This document shows positions 42,010 through 52,411 of a stretch of DNA of 64,000 nucleotides, in pieces. Position numbers and translations under genes: made by a program. The notes below the pieces were generated by a model. It had not been told where the DNA came from. It was given only the letters and a program-made list of their open reading frames with translations, and made no database searches. How positions within the stretch are numbered: the stretch's first letter is position 1; each line of letters begins with the position of its first letter. Origin of the DNA: Haloarcula salinisoli. GTDB taxonomy: Archaea; Halobacteriota; Halobacteria; Halobacteriales; Haloarculaceae. The stretch lies in assembly GCF_019599405.1 (NCBI RefSeq), contig NZ_RKLQ01000003.1, positions 62,001 through 126,000 on the forward strand, given 5' to 3'.

Positions 42010-43008
42010 ATGAGCCATCCTTTCGAGAATCTCCCGACCACGCCCCGGGCCGAGGAGATACTGGACAAAGCGTTCTCGCGGGCGACGCGGGCCTCCGGGT
42101 CCAAGACCGGTATCGAGGCCCAGCAGTCGATGCTGATGACCGCCTCGAACATCATCTCGGACAACTTAGAGAACGTCGCCACGCAGTGGCCGACCATCGA
42201 CGAGCTGGACCCGTTCTACGTGGAGCTTGCCGACGCCGTCGTCAGCGAGACCGACCCCGCCGACGACGACCCCGGTATCGACGCGCTGAAACAGCACCTC
42301 TCGAACATCTCCTGGGCCGGCCGCAAGGCCAAGGAGATCCGCCAGGAATACGAGGGCCGCGTGGTCCGAAGCGACGTCGACACGTCCCGCAAACTGCGCA
42401 AGCAGGCCTTCGCCCGCATGGCCGACATCACCGAGCAGGTCGCCGAAGACCTCGAAGCCGTCTCGAAGGCCCGCGACGCGCTGAAGGGGCTGCCCGACAT
42501 CCGCCCGGACGAGCCCGTCATCGTCGTCGCCGGCTACCCCAACGTCGGCAAGTCCTCCTTCGTCAACAGGGTGACCCGCGCGGACAACGAGATCGCCTCT
42601 TACCCCTTCACCACGACGCAGATTCGCGTCGGCCACGTCGAGGCCGACCGCATCCGCTACCAGCTCGTCGACACGCCGGGACTGCTCGACCGCCCGCCGG
42701 AGGAGCGCAACGAGATCGAATCCCAGGCTATCAGCGCCCTCGAACATCTCGCAGACACCGTGCTCGTGCTGGTCGACCCCAGCGGCGAGTGTGGCTACCC
42801 GCTGGCCCAACAGCTCGAACTCCGCGACGACATCGAGTCGCTGTTCGACGCGCCGGTGCTGACCATCGGGAACAAGAGTGACCGCTCGACCGACGTCGAG
42901 GCCGACCACTTCATGAGCGTCACCGAGGGCGACAACGTCCAGGAGGTCCTCGACGCGGCCATCGAGGCCGTCGACTGGGAGATAGAACTCCCCTTCAGCG
43001 ACGAGTAA
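42010..43008 (+). CDS. NOG1-type GTPase
   Basis: 332 aa. N-terminal helical bundle (1-165), then G1 G-Y-P-N-V-G-K-S-S (175-183), G3 D-T-P-G, and G4 N-K-S-D. The helical N-domain followed by an Obg-class G domain is the NOG1 design, linked to large ribosomal subunit assembly in eukaryotes and archaea. Truncated after the G domain compared with eukaryotic NOG1, as usual in archaea. Confidence 0.9.
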   Translation: MSHPFENLPTTPRAEEILDKAFSRATRASGSKTGIEAQQSMLMTASNIISDNLENVATQWPTIDELDPFYVELADAVVSETDPADDDPGIDALKQHLSNISWAGRKAKEIRQEYEGRVVRSDVDTSRKLRKQAFARMADITEQVAEDLEAVSKARDALKGLPDIRPDEPVIVVAGYPNVGKSSFVNRVTRADNEIASYPFTTTQIRVGHVEADRIRYQLVDTPGLLDRPPEERNEIESQAISALEHLADTVLVLVDPSGECGYPLAQQLELRDDIESLFDAPVLTIGNKSDRSTDVEADHFMSVTEGDNVQEVLDAAIEAVDWEIELPFSDE

Positions 43009-43028
43009 GGCCCGCTCGCGGTTCTCCG

Positions 43029-43763
43029 TCACTCTAGTTCGTAGGTGACGTGCACGCTCACCTCGACGGTGACCGGACCCGGTGAGATGTTCGTCTGGCC
43101 GCCGCCGTCGGCTGCGGTCGCGTACTCCGCCCGGACCACCGGCTGGCCGCCGTCGTTCGTCTGGATGGTCACGGCGTCACCGACACTGCGGTCCTCGGCG
43201 GTCGCGAGCGTGGTCGCATCACCGCGGGCCCGATCCATCGCCGTCGTGAGTGCTTGCTCGCGGGCGTCGGACCGCGTCTCGTCGCTCAAACTGTACGTGA
43301 TGCCCTGGACACGGTCGGCGCCGCTGTCGACGGTGGTGTCGACGAGTGTCCCGACCCTGTCGACGTCCGTCGTCTCGGCCTCGATAGTGTGGACGGCGAC
43401 GTAGCCGACCAGTTCGCGGCCGTCCTGGCTATAGTCGTACTCCGGTCTGACGCTGAACCGCGAGGACGTGACGGTCGCGCCCTCGTCTTCGAGTGCGCTC
43501 CGTATCGCGTCCGCGTCGCCGCTTACGTTCGTCCGGGCCGCGGCTGCCGTCTCGCCCCGACCGACGGCGGCGACTGTGACTGTCGCTTCGTCGGGGGCCC
43601 GTTCGACTGTCGCGTCGGCGCCGACGCTGACGGTGGCGTTCTCCGCTGTCGGTTCCGCCGCGGTCGCTGACGGCGCGCCGCCGGTGTCAGCCACGACGTA
43701 GCCGACACCGCCGGCCAGCAGGAGCGCGACGACGCCGATTACTGCGAGTGGTTGTGTCTCCAT
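43029..43763 (-). CDS. SIMPL-domain (DUF541) exported protein
   Basis: 244 aa from the ATG at 43761-43763 (a GTG at 43776 would add five). Signal-anchor (5-24), then the SIMPL/DUF541 domain with V-S-V-G-A-D-A-T-V-E-R-A-P-D-E-A (about 43-58) and V-Q-G-I-T-Y-S-L-S-D. Likely outside the cell, function unknown. Converges with the GTPase, 20 bases apart. Confidence 0.85.
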   Translation of the reverse strand: METQPLAVIGVVALLLAGGVGYVVADTGGAPSATAAEPTAENATVSVGADATVERAPDEATVTVAAVGRGETAAAARTNVSGDADAIRSALEDEGATVTSSRFSVRPEYDYSQDGRELVGYVAVHTIEAETTDVDRVGTLVDTTVDSGADRVQGITYSLSDETRSDAREQALTTAMDRARGDATTLATAEDRSVGDAVTIQTNDGGQPVVRAEYATAADGGGQTNISPGPVTVEVSVHVTYELE

Positions 43764-43826
43764 ACGACCCGGATGCACCGCGGTCGTATTTATTGCAGCG
43801 AACGCTCAAATGCGGATTTGAGCGTT

Positions 43827-45104
43827 CTACCCACGTTCGACGGTGATGTAGCGGACGGAGACGTCGACGTCCTGTCCGGCCGCATCGTCGACCACGGTGT
43901 CGAGTCGGCCGGCCAGTCCCGGCGGGTCGGAACCCGGCGGGACACCGACGGTGACGACGACGTGGCGGGGCTCCTGGAAGAGGACTGTGTTGCTGTGCTC
44001 GACCTCGACGCTGATGACCTGTCGGGGCGGTTCGATAGCGGATTCGACGCGCTCCTGTATCGCCTCTTCCGTGGTCGCTTGCTGGTACGTATCCAGCGTG
44101 ACGCCGCCCAGAAACGCCGAGAGGACGAGAATCGAGACGACGAGCACGCCGATGCGTTTCACCGTCGCCGACCGGGCGTCGCTCTCGCGGAACCAGTACT
44201 CCGGCCGGTACCCCTGGTACCAGAGGCCGACCAGAACCGCGAGGTTGATAGAGAGGATGTTCACGAGCACGAGCACGCCCGAGCCCAGCGAGACGAGCGG
44301 CTGGCCCCACGCGATGCCGATGCCGACCGTCGCCGCCGGCGGGATGAGCGCGACGGCTATCATCACGCCCACCAGCGCCGTCGACACCCCGGAGGTCAGA
44401 CTCAACACGCCCGCCGCGCCGGCCCCCAGCGCCACGACGAGCGAGAGGAAGTCGGGGGCGACCCGCTCGCGGACCTGCTGGACGCTCGTCACGTCCGCTA
44501 TCGGTGGGACGACGTTCGCTGTCCGCACAATGAAGGCAAAGGCGGTGGCGCTGACGATAGCGAGCAGGATGCCCAGTGTCTGTAGTTTGACCCCCCGGAC
44601 GAACAGCTCGTGGTCGTCGACGACGGTGCCGACGTTGGCCGTCATCGCCGGGCCGATGAGCGGTGCGATGACCATCGAGCCGACGACGACCGCCGGGGAG
44701 TTGAGCAGGAGTCCGGCCGTCGCGATGACCGCGCTGATGACGGTCATGATGACGTACGTCGACAGCGCCGGCGCCATCGACTCCGCCTTCGAGGTCAGCT
44801 CCTCGCGGGCGATGCGGTCCTCGTCTTTCTCCTCGGCGTAGCGCTCCTCCAGCGCCTCGAAGTCCCGGGAGAGGACGGTGTTTGCCTCGGTGATGACCGT
44901 ATACGTGTCGTCGTTGAGCCCCACGTCGCGCAGCGATTCCAGCACCGGCTCGACCGCGTTCGTGGGAAGGGGAAAGGTCACGACCGCCCCGATGTCTCTC
45001 CCGCTGGACTCCTCGTTGACCACGTAGTCGATACCCTCTTCGTCGAGGACCCCGAGCGTCGCCTCGAGCTTCCCCTGCGGGACCGAAATCTGTACGAGCC
45101 GCAC
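43827..45104 (-). CDS. DUF389/TIGR00341 membrane protein
   Basis: 425 aa. An N-terminal soluble domain (1-110, M-R-L-V-Q-I-S-V-P-Q-G), about six helices between about 125 and 320 with G-S-M-V-I-A-P-L-I-G-P (about 166-176), the DUF389 hallmark, and a C-terminal soluble tail. Starts with GTG (45102-45104). Role in transport has been suggested for the family but remains unproved. Confidence 0.88.
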   Translation of the reverse strand: MRLVQISVPQGKLEATLGVLDEEGIDYVVNEESSGRDIGAVVTFPLPTNAVEPVLESLRDVGLNDDTYTVITEANTVLSRDFEALEERYAEEKDEDRIAREELTSKAESMAPALSTYVIMTVISAVIATAGLLLNSPAVVVGSMVIAPLIGPAMTANVGTVVDDHELFVRGVKLQTLGILLAIVSATAFAFIVRTANVVPPIADVTSVQQVRERVAPDFLSLVVALGAGAAGVLSLTSGVSTALVGVMIAVALIPPAATVGIGIAWGQPLVSLGSGVLVLVNILSINLAVLVGLWYQGYRPEYWFRESDARSATVKRIGVLVVSILVLSAFLGGVTLDTYQQATTEEAIQERVESAIEPPRQVISVEVEHSNTVLFQEPRHVVVTVGVPPGSDPPGLAGRLDTVVDDAAGQDVDVSVRYITVERG

Positions 45105-45196
45105 GGCTACGCGTGTGGTGGCTGTGGGTAAAAACCCGGGTGGTCGGTCCAGACGGAAACTGACGCGTTTTTCCCCGTCGGTGCAGTATCGGGCCT

Positions 45197-45814
45197 ATGT
45201 TCGACGCACGTCCCGACCGGAGCGCCGAAGTGGTGCTCGTCGGCCGCTCCAACGTCGGCAAGTCGACGCTGATGCGGGAGCTGACCGGCCACACGTTCGA
45301 CACCGGCCAACGGCCCGGCGTCACCCGCAGCCCCAACCACTACGACTGGACCGGTCCCGACTTCGTCCTGACCGACCTGCCCGGCTTCGGCTTCATGAAG
45401 GGCGTCCCCGACGAAGTCCGCGAGCAGATAAAGACCGACGTGGTCCGCTACGTCGAGGACAACGCCGAGAAGATTCTGGTCGGAATTCTGGTCGTCGACG
45501 GCAAGAGCGTCATCGACATCATCGACCGCCACTCCGGGCCCGACGAGATTCCCCACGACGTCGAGATGTTCCACTTCCTCCGGGACGTCGGCGTCGAACC
45601 CGTCGTCGCCGTCAACAAGATGGACAAGGTCGACGACGAGGACGAGCGCCTGAACGAGCTGTGTGACCGCCTCGGACTCTATCCCCCCTGGAAACAGTGG
45701 CAGGAGACCATCTCCCCAATCAGCGCCAAACGGGGGAACATCTCCGCACTGAACGAGGCCGTCCGGCACCACCTGCACGAGGCCGAACGGGACGACCTGT
45801 TCCAGTTCTTCTGA
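45197..45814 (+). CDS. engB: EngB-type GTP-binding protein
   Basis: 205 aa. G1 G-R-S-N-V-G-K-S-T (16-24), G2 T, G3 D-L-P-G-F-G (about 59-64), G4 N-K-M-D (about 139-142). This is the TrmE-Era-EngA-EngB-Septin family single-domain GTPase that assists ribosome assembly. Divergent from DUF389 with 92 bases between starts. Confidence 0.92.
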   Translation: MFDARPDRSAEVVLVGRSNVGKSTLMRELTGHTFDTGQRPGVTRSPNHYDWTGPDFVLTDLPGFGFMKGVPDEVREQIKTDVVRYVEDNAEKILVGILVVDGKSVIDIIDRHSGPDEIPHDVEMFHFLRDVGVEPVVAVNKMDKVDDEDERLNELCDRLGLYPPWKQWQETISPISAKRGNISALNEAVRHHLHEAERDDLFQFF

Positions 45815-46059
45815 GACCACCTTTTTCGTCGTCGCCTTTCCTCACTCACTTCGTTCGTTGCGGGAAGGCTCCTCGAAAAACGTGGGCGAAAAAGGCCGGA
45901 CACTCACTCCGTTCGTGTCCGGTGAAACCGCTCGCCGTCGGCGAGCGGCATACGCACTGTCACAACCCTGCCTTTCCCCGTCAGCGCTCGGGGTCGGCGG
46001 GAGACCCGCCGACCCACTCGCGCCCGGCCACAGCGACCGCCGGGGGCCTTCTGTCCGAC
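45815..46059. other. Hairpin-rich intergenic region
   Basis: Contains short palindromes such as CCGGACAC/GTGTCCGG (45897-45921) and CTCGCCGTCGGCGAG. No gene seen. Resembles the repetitive intergenic hairpins elsewhere in the window. Confidence 0.45.
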
Positions 46060-46602
46060 TCAGTTCCCCTCGACCGCTCGCTCGTGGATGTGCCCGCTGA
46101 GGGCACCGACCGGGAGCGTTATCCAGAACGTGGTCAGGAACCCGAACATGCCAAACAGCATCGTCAGGCGGGGAAGGTTACCGGACATCGTCCACTCCGG
46201 GTGCAGGAGCGTAATCACGTACCAGCCGCTGACGCTCAGTGGCGCCCCGATACCGTAGGTAAGCACCGTTGCGGCGATGCCGCCGGCTACACCCCAGTAG
46301 CGGGCCGACGCCGGTCGCTGCGCCCAGGTGAACGCGCCCGCGAGGAACGCGGACGGCACGACGAACGGAATCGCGTACACCCCGAACATGTAGATACCGC
46401 CGTGGGCCGGGCCGAAGGCCCCGAGGCCGTACTTGGTGATCGGTTCGAACCCCGCCGCGACGACGAACACGGTGGCCGCCGACAGCGCAGCGGTCGCGAA
46501 GGCATAGCCCGCGCCGATATCGCGGTTGTCCGCCCCGGGCAGGCGTCCTGGCCCGAAGCGTTTGCAGAGCACTTCCGCCGTCTGGGCAGTCGTCGCGCTC
46601 AT
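46060..46602 (-). CDS. Hypothetical membrane protein, four helices
   Basis: 180 aa with hydrophobic segments about 28-50, 68-90, 101-125 and 145-168. Contains G-P-A-H-G-G-I-Y-M-F-G-V-Y-A (about 64-77). No family recognised. ATG at 46600-46602, followed upstream by AT-rich promoter-like sequence (TATATTATAATTC) shared with the divergent protease gene. Confidence 0.7.
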   Translation of the reverse strand: MSATTAQTAEVLCKRFGPGRLPGADNRDIGAGYAFATAALSAATVFVVAAGFEPITKYGLGAFGPAHGGIYMFGVYAIPFVVPSAFLAGAFTWAQRPASARYWGVAGGIAATVLTYGIGAPLSVSGWYVITLLHPEWTMSGNLPRLTMLFGMFGFLTTFWITLPVGALSGHIHERAVEGN

Positions 46603-46742
46603 ATATTATAATTCTTTGAATACCCTTATATTTTCTTCGGACCGAGTGGAAACAGTTGCTATCCCACGTGTGGCTCCGGCGCTGCTGTCGCCACCGCGCC
46701 TGGCGAAACACAGTTGTATCCGGCCAGTGTGCCTTCGACAAC

Positions 46743-47675
46743 ATGACTGGGTTGGCTGGGCCGATCCGCGGCCTCCGCGACCGCGTCGAGGCCGTCGAGG
46801 ACCGTATCAACGCTCGTCTTCCGCCGTCGCTGAAAATCGGGCTGGGCGTGCTGTACTGGTTCTCGACGCGCACGTCGACGCGGTTCGACGCGTTCGCCGA
46901 CCGGCCCGCTGTCCGTCGGTGGTCGGACCTCGCCATCGCGACCCTGTTCGTCCTGCAGGTCGGGACGCTGGTACTGGTCACCGTGGCCGCGGGCAACGCC
47001 CTGGGCCGGGAACCCACCGCACTCAACGACCCGGTCAACACCATCGCGATTCCGGGCGTCAACGAGTTCATGCCGCTGGCCTCGACGCCCTACATCGTCC
47101 TCGGACTCGTCGTCGCGACCGTCGTCCACGAGGGCGGTCACGCGTTGGCCTGCCGGGCCGAGGGTGTCTCCGTCGAGGAGTGGGGCGTCGCACTCCTGGG
47201 CGGCGTCGTCCCGCTCGCGGGCTACGTCCTGCCCGACGACACGCTCGACGAGGCCGACGCCCGGACCCGGATGCGCGTGTTCGCGCTCGGGGTCCTGCAC
47301 AACCTCGTCGTCACCGTCCTCGCTGGCGCAGTCCTGGTGAGCTCGCTGACAGCCACACCCACCGAAGCCTTCCTCACCTACTTCGGCTGGGCGGCGACGG
47401 GCGGGCAGGCCCCGACGGCCGCCGCCGTGGCCGCGCTCGGTCCGCTCACGAACGCCTGCTTCTGGCTCGTCCTGCTGAACGCCAACGTCGGGCTTCTGAA
47501 CGCCCTGCCCATCGGCCCGCTGGACGGCGGCCGGGTCCTCGCCGAGAGTATCGACGCGGCCGACGACCGGCTCGACGACGCTGTTCCGGCCTGGCTCAAA
47601 CGAGTGGCCGTCTACGGGACCAGCGGCTTCGTCGTCGGGTTGCTCGCTGTCGCCATCCTCGGCCCGTATCTGTGA
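46743..47675 (+). CDS. Site-2 protease family zinc metalloprotease (M50)
   Basis: 310 aa. Membrane protease with H-E-G-G-H (129-133; zinc ligands and catalytic Glu130) and the third ligand region N-A-L-P-I-G-P-L-D-G-G (253-263). About six helices. Site-2 proteases cut membrane-bound regulators. ATG 46743 is used because the longer ORF from 46656 adds Cys/Arg-rich sequence unlike the family. Confidence 0.9.
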   Translation: MTGLAGPIRGLRDRVEAVEDRINARLPPSLKIGLGVLYWFSTRTSTRFDAFADRPAVRRWSDLAIATLFVLQVGTLVLVTVAAGNALGREPTALNDPVNTIAIPGVNEFMPLASTPYIVLGLVVATVVHEGGHALACRAEGVSVEEWGVALLGGVVPLAGYVLPDDTLDEADARTRMRVFALGVLHNLVVTVLAGAVLVSSLTATPTEAFLTYFGWAATGGQAPTAAAVAALGPLTNACFWLVLLNANVGLLNALPIGPLDGGRVLAESIDAADDRLDDAVPAWLKRVAVYGTSGFVVGLLAVAILGPYL

Positions 47676-47765
47676 GAGGGCTGGCGCTGATTACTGGCCA
47701 CCAGCAGCAAAAACCGACGCTGCAGGCACTTACCGCGCGCTATACGTCCGAACGAACGCGGGAAA

Positions 47766-48086
<321 letters not shown>

Positions 48087-48113
48087 TTAAACACTGTCGG
48101 GGGAAAGCCCGGC

Positions 48114-50327
48114 TTACCGTTCGGCGACGATTTCGTCGGCGATTTCGATTGCGTCCGCGGCCGCCGCCTCGGAAACAGCCCCGCCGTACCGGAGCTGTTC
48201 GCGCAGTCCGGCCAGCCGCCGGACGTCGTCGTCGGCGTCGACGGCGTCGAGATACGCCCGGACCGTCTCGCCCGGCCGGCGCTCGCGGTGTCGCTCGCCC
48301 AGGACGTACATCGCTCGCTGGAACGCCGTCTCTACGTCCTCGGCGGGCGACTCGGGCGACTGATAGCGCAGCCATAGCTCCCGCGAGACGCGCTCGGGGA
48401 CGCCCGCGCGGCGGAGCCCGGCCGCAGTGCCCAGGAGGGCAATGGCACCGAGGGTTGTCTCCTCGCGCGAGGGGAGTTCGGGCAACTGACTCCCCCCGTC
48501 GTCGTCATCTGCTCCGGTCTGCGTCGTCGTATGGCCGGGGGTCCGTGTCTCGCCCGGAGCCCGAGTGCGGGTCGGTGTCGGCGTCGGCGTCCGGGTTCGT
48601 CCCGGCTCCGGTGTCTCGGTCGGCGTCGGCGTTGGCGTCGGCGTGGTTTCGGTCTCGGTCGGCGTCTCCCGGTCGTCCTCGCCGCCGTCGGTGTCGTCGT
48701 CCTCCTCGAGGCGCTGTTGCTCTGCCGCCTGGCGGGGGCCGGCCGGCGTCGGGTCGAACTGCACCCAGCCCCAGTCCTCGACGTACATCTCGACCCACGC
48801 GTGGGAGTGGAGCCCGCGGACCTCCCAGCGGTTCGGCCCCGCCGACTCCCCCGGGGTGTAGCCGACGGTCATCCTGGCGGGGATGTCCTGCGTGCGCAGC
48901 ATGACGGCCATCGTCGTCGCGAAGTAGGTGCAGTACCCCTCTGTCATCGCGTGGAGGAACCGGTCGGCGACGTTGCGACGGGGCCGGGAGACGGAAAGCG
49001 AGTAGTCACGGTTCTCTTTCAGCCACCGCTCGATGACCAGCGCGGTCTGGTAGGGCGTCTCGGCGTTCTCGGTCAGCGTCGCGGTCGTCTCGGCGACCCG
49101 GTCGGGGGTGCTCTCGGGGAGCTGGACGTACGTTCCCTCGACCTCGTCGGGATAGTCGTCACCGGCGTCCCGCAGCTCCACCTCGTCGGCCGCGATGACC
49201 TCGCTTTCGACCCGATAGCTGTCGCCGGTCTCCAGTCCGTCCTCGGGCTGGAACCCGTCGTGGCGGGTCACCTGCACGTCGGCGTCGCCCTCGTAGCGCG
49301 TCGGTTTCCACGCCGCGGGGACGGTTCCGATGTCTGACTCGACCTCGTAGGTCTGGACGACCTCACGCGTTCGGTCCGCCGGCTGACGCTCGAGAAGGTC
49401 ACCCTCGTCGTACGCCTCGAGGCTCCCCGTCCGGACCCAGCCGTCGCCGGTGTAGCGGTCGTAGGTTCCGACGCGCCAGTATCTGGCTTCGCTGGCCTCG
49501 ACGGTGAAACGCAGGGTCGAACTCAGCGACAGCGACCCCTGGACCGTCAGCGAGTCGCCGGCGTTGACCAGGCTCCCCTCGACGGTCCCGCCGGACCCAC
49601 CCAGCAAGGAGAGGGCCGTTCCCTCGACCCCGGGGATGCGCGAGACGACCGTCGGCAGGACGATGATAGCGGCGAGCTGGGACAGCACGGACCGCCGCCC
49701 GGCGTCGATACCGTCGGTCGCGTCGGTGACCGTCCCCGACGGGCCCGCGCTACTCGTCGTCGCCGTCCCCTCGCTTGCGACCGAATCGAGCGTCCCGAAC
49801 CCGAGTGCGGCGACGCCGCCGACGACACCCAGCAGCGTCGTCACGACGCCGGCGTCGGTCGTCAGGACGAAAAACGAGAGGGCGAGGCTGGCGCTGAAGA
49901 CGGCCGTCACGTACCACCGCCGGAGCGCGAAGTAGGTCGTCAGGAACACCGGCGCCGCGGCGAAGGAGGTCACCCAGAGCCGGACGTTCGCAATCTGGAG
50001 CAGTCGGCGCCCCGTCAGGAGTTTGACCGTGTCGGCGAGCAACACGTCGACGGTCGGGTTCGTCGCCAGGTTCGTGACGTACCAGAACAGGCCGAGCACG
50101 AACAACCCCGCGCCGAGGACGAGCGCGATGACCGGATGGAGTACCCGCGCCAGCAGGGCCGCGAGCAGCAACGCGGCGCCGACCACGAGCAGGAACTGTG
50201 TCGGCGAGCCGACGACGTCGATGAGGTGGTACATGGTTCGCAGCGGCGCCCCCAGCGCCAGCGCGACCGAAAGCAGGGCCAGCGTGCGGGGCTGTGACCA
50301 CGGCAGTCGGCCGGCGAGACGGCTCAC
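48114..50327 (-). CDS. Transglutaminase-like membrane protein (TgpA type)
   Basis: 737 aa. About six to seven membrane helices in residues 15-220, then an extracellular-type beta region, then the transglutaminase core: Cys in E-G-Y-C-T-Y-F, His in H-S-H-A-W-V-E, Asp in F-D-P-T-P. A Thr/Pro-rich linker (about 555-620) precedes a final membrane helix (near 645-660) and a C-terminal tail like DUF4129. Its ATG overlaps the stop of the DUF58 gene (ATGA, 50324-50327). Operon with DUF58 and MoxR. Confidence 0.9.
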   Translation of the reverse strand: MSRLAGRLPWSQPRTLALLSVALALGAPLRTMYHLIDVVGSPTQFLLVVGAALLLAALLARVLHPVIALVLGAGLFVLGLFWYVTNLATNPTVDVLLADTVKLLTGRRLLQIANVRLWVTSFAAAPVFLTTYFALRRWYVTAVFSASLALSFFVLTTDAGVVTTLLGVVGGVAALGFGTLDSVASEGTATTSSAGPSGTVTDATDGIDAGRRSVLSQLAAIIVLPTVVSRIPGVEGTALSLLGGSGGTVEGSLVNAGDSLTVQGSLSLSSTLRFTVEASEARYWRVGTYDRYTGDGWVRTGSLEAYDEGDLLERQPADRTREVVQTYEVESDIGTVPAAWKPTRYEGDADVQVTRHDGFQPEDGLETGDSYRVESEVIAADEVELRDAGDDYPDEVEGTYVQLPESTPDRVAETTATLTENAETPYQTALVIERWLKENRDYSLSVSRPRRNVADRFLHAMTEGYCTYFATTMAVMLRTQDIPARMTVGYTPGESAGPNRWEVRGLHSHAWVEMYVEDWGWVQFDPTPAGPRQAAEQQRLEEDDDTDGGEDDRETPTETETTPTPTPTPTETPEPGRTRTPTPTPTRTRAPGETRTPGHTTTQTGADDDDGGSQLPELPSREETTLGAIALLGTAAGLRRAGVPERVSRELWLRYQSPESPAEDVETAFQRAMYVLGERHRERRPGETVRAYLDAVDADDDVRRLAGLREQLRYGGAVSEAAAADAIEIADEIVAER

Positions 50328-51298
50328 GCGCCCACCCCCGAGACCAGCGGGTTCTCCCGACTCACGGTCAGCTCGTCGAAGGGCTCGGTCCGGTCGCCGA
50401 CCGCGACCGTGACGCCGTCGTCGGTGGCGCTGACGAGGACGTCGGCCGCTCCATCGCGGTCGCTCTCTCCCTCGCCGGTGCCGGCCAGCGCTTCGAGCAG
50501 CCGGGTCTGGTGGCGCTCGCCGAAGCCCGCGGGCACGGTCTCGTCGGGTGTCGCCAGCTCGACGGCGAAGCCGCTATGGAGCGCGCCGACGGCGACCGTC
50601 GCCGCGGCGGCCGCCATCGCGTCGCCGTGGCCTGCCGTCGCCCGCGCGGCGACGACTAGCTCGCGGTCCTCGCTGTCGTCGTCGAACTCCGTGACCAGAA
50701 GGTCGTCGCGCTTGGCGCTCGATTTCCAGTGGATGTCCCGCAACGAGTCCCCCGGCGTGTACTCGCGAAGCCGGTCGAACGTCTCTCGCTCTTCCGCGTC
50801 GGGGGTGAGGGTCCGGACGAAGGCGTCGGGCCCGCCGAGCCGGTACACCGGCGGGAACACCAGCACTTCGTCGGTCGCGTCGACGGTGCCGCTGGTGACG
50901 ACCAGCCCGAGCGAGTCGGTGACTTTCGCTTCGACGGGGCCGAGATACTGCTCACCGCGGCGCTCGTACGGTACCTCGAAACTGAGCGTCGCCGGCAGCG
51001 AACACCGCGCCGTCACGTCACCGCCGATTCCGTCGGCGCGGCGGTCGGTGAGTCGGGCGATGGCGCTGCCCTCGGCGGTGAGTTCCAGGGTCCGGCTCTC
51101 GCCGGCGAACCCCCGGCGGAGCGTCGACCGTTCGATGTCCGGGAGGCCGCTCAGGTACACCTGGACCGTCGCACCCACCAGCGCGACCAGCAGCGGCGCG
51201 GCGATAGCGGCCAGCCCCGGCTGGCCGAACTGTCCACCGACGACGGTCGCGCCGACGGCGACCACCAGCACGCCGACACCCCGGAGGGTCGGGCGCAT
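50324..51298 (-). CDS. DUF58 domain protein
   Basis: 324 aa. Two N-terminal helices (5-48), then a beta domain and the DUF58 core: R-E-Y-T-P-G-D-S-L-R-D-I-H-W-K-S-S-A-K (about 178-196), the conserved hallmark. Starts directly after moxR (no gap), ends overlapping the transglutaminase gene. Probably works with MoxR and the transglutaminase in a membrane complex. Confidence 0.92.
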   Translation of the reverse strand: MRPTLRGVGVLVVAVGATVVGGQFGQPGLAAIAAPLLVALVGATVQVYLSGLPDIERSTLRRGFAGESRTLELTAEGSAIARLTDRRADGIGGDVTARCSLPATLSFEVPYERRGEQYLGPVEAKVTDSLGLVVTSGTVDATDEVLVFPPVYRLGGPDAFVRTLTPDAEERETFDRLREYTPGDSLRDIHWKSSAKRDDLLVTEFDDDSEDRELVVAARATAGHGDAMAAAAATVAVGALHSGFAVELATPDETVPAGFGERHQTRLLEALAGTGEGESDRDGAADVLVSATDDGVTVAVGDRTEPFDELTVSRENPLVSGVGA

Positions 51299-52252
51299 TC
51301 ACTCGACGGCGACCCGGTCGAGGGCCGCCGTGACGAGCTGCTCGGCGGTCTGGTCGCTGCTGTCGGTCCGGATGCGGTGGGGGAGCACGACCGGGGCCTC
51401 GGTCTGGACGTCGTCCGGCACCACGTAATCCCGCCCGTCGAGGACGGCCCGTCCCTGGGCGGCCCGCAGGAGGTTGATGCTCCCGCGCGGACTCACGCCG
51501 AGGCGGGCGTGCTCGCGGGTGTAGGCCGCGAGCCGAGTCGCGTAGGCCCGAATCGGCTCCTCGACGGTGACTCCCGCCACGGCCTCGCGGGCCGCCTGCA
51601 GCTCCTCGAGCGTCGCGACGGGCTCCAGCGCCTCGATTGGGTGGTTCCCGACGACCTCGCCCAGCATCGCCGTCTCCTCGTCGGCCTCGGGGTAGCCCAG
51701 TCGCAGCTTCGTCATGAACCGGTCGAGTTCGGCCATCGGGAGGTCGTAGGCCTTGTGCTGCTCGACGGTGTTCTGGGTCGCGATGACGGTAAAGGGCTGG
51801 GGAATCTCGCGGGTCGTCCCGTCGGCCGAGACCTGCCCCTCCTCCATCGCCTCCAGCAGCGCCGACTGGGTCTTGGGCGGCGCCCGATTGATCTCGTCGC
51901 CCAGCACGACGTTCGCGAAGATGGGGCCCGGACGGAACTCGAACTCCTGTGTCTTCTGGTTGTAGACGTTGACGCCGGTGACGTCGGTCGGGAGCAGGTC
52001 CGGCGTGAACTGCACGCGCTTGAACTCGCCGTCGACGCTCGCGGCGACCGACCTGGCCACCATCGTCTTGCCGACGCCGGGGACGTCCTCCAGTAAGACG
52101 TGCCCGCGGCCCAGCAGTGCCGTGACGATGTGCTCGATGGCCTCGTGGTGGCCGACGATGACCTCCTCGACGTTCTCGATGACTCCGGTCGCGAGACGGC
52201 TCGCGTCCCGAAGCGCGCTGTCCGACTGTTGACTGGCTGTCGTATCTGTCAT
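51299..52252 (-). CDS. moxR: MoxR-family AAA+ ATPase
   Basis: 317 aa. Walker A D-V-P-G-V-G-K-T-M (56-64), Walker B L-G-D-E-I-N-R-A (near 115), and sensor motif region with T-Q-N-T-V-E. MoxR ATPases act as chaperones for complex assembly. First gene of the moxR-DUF58-transglutaminase operon; junctions are zero-base or overlapping, so expression is tightly linked. Confidence 0.94.
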   Translation of the reverse strand: MTDTTASQQSDSALRDASRLATGVIENVEEVIVGHHEAIEHIVTALLGRGHVLLEDVPGVGKTMVARSVAASVDGEFKRVQFTPDLLPTDVTGVNVYNQKTQEFEFRPGPIFANVVLGDEINRAPPKTQSALLEAMEEGQVSADGTTREIPQPFTVIATQNTVEQHKAYDLPMAELDRFMTKLRLGYPEADEETAMLGEVVGNHPIEALEPVATLEELQAAREAVAGVTVEEPIRAYATRLAAYTREHARLGVSPRGSINLLRAAQGRAVLDGRDYVVPDDVQTEAPVVLPHRIRTDSSDQTAEQLVTAALDRVAVE

Positions 52253-52411
52253 GGATAGTGACGATTGGGGAGTATCAGGCCGGAACCGCCGAGCGGTCCG
52301 TATCAGGGCGCATGGTTCCAGTTACCTGCCTCTTCGGAACGGCAATATGTAACTCTGCTGGAGGGCTCTGACAAACGGCATATCGCTCTCCCTGACAAAC
52401 GTAACCAGGTT

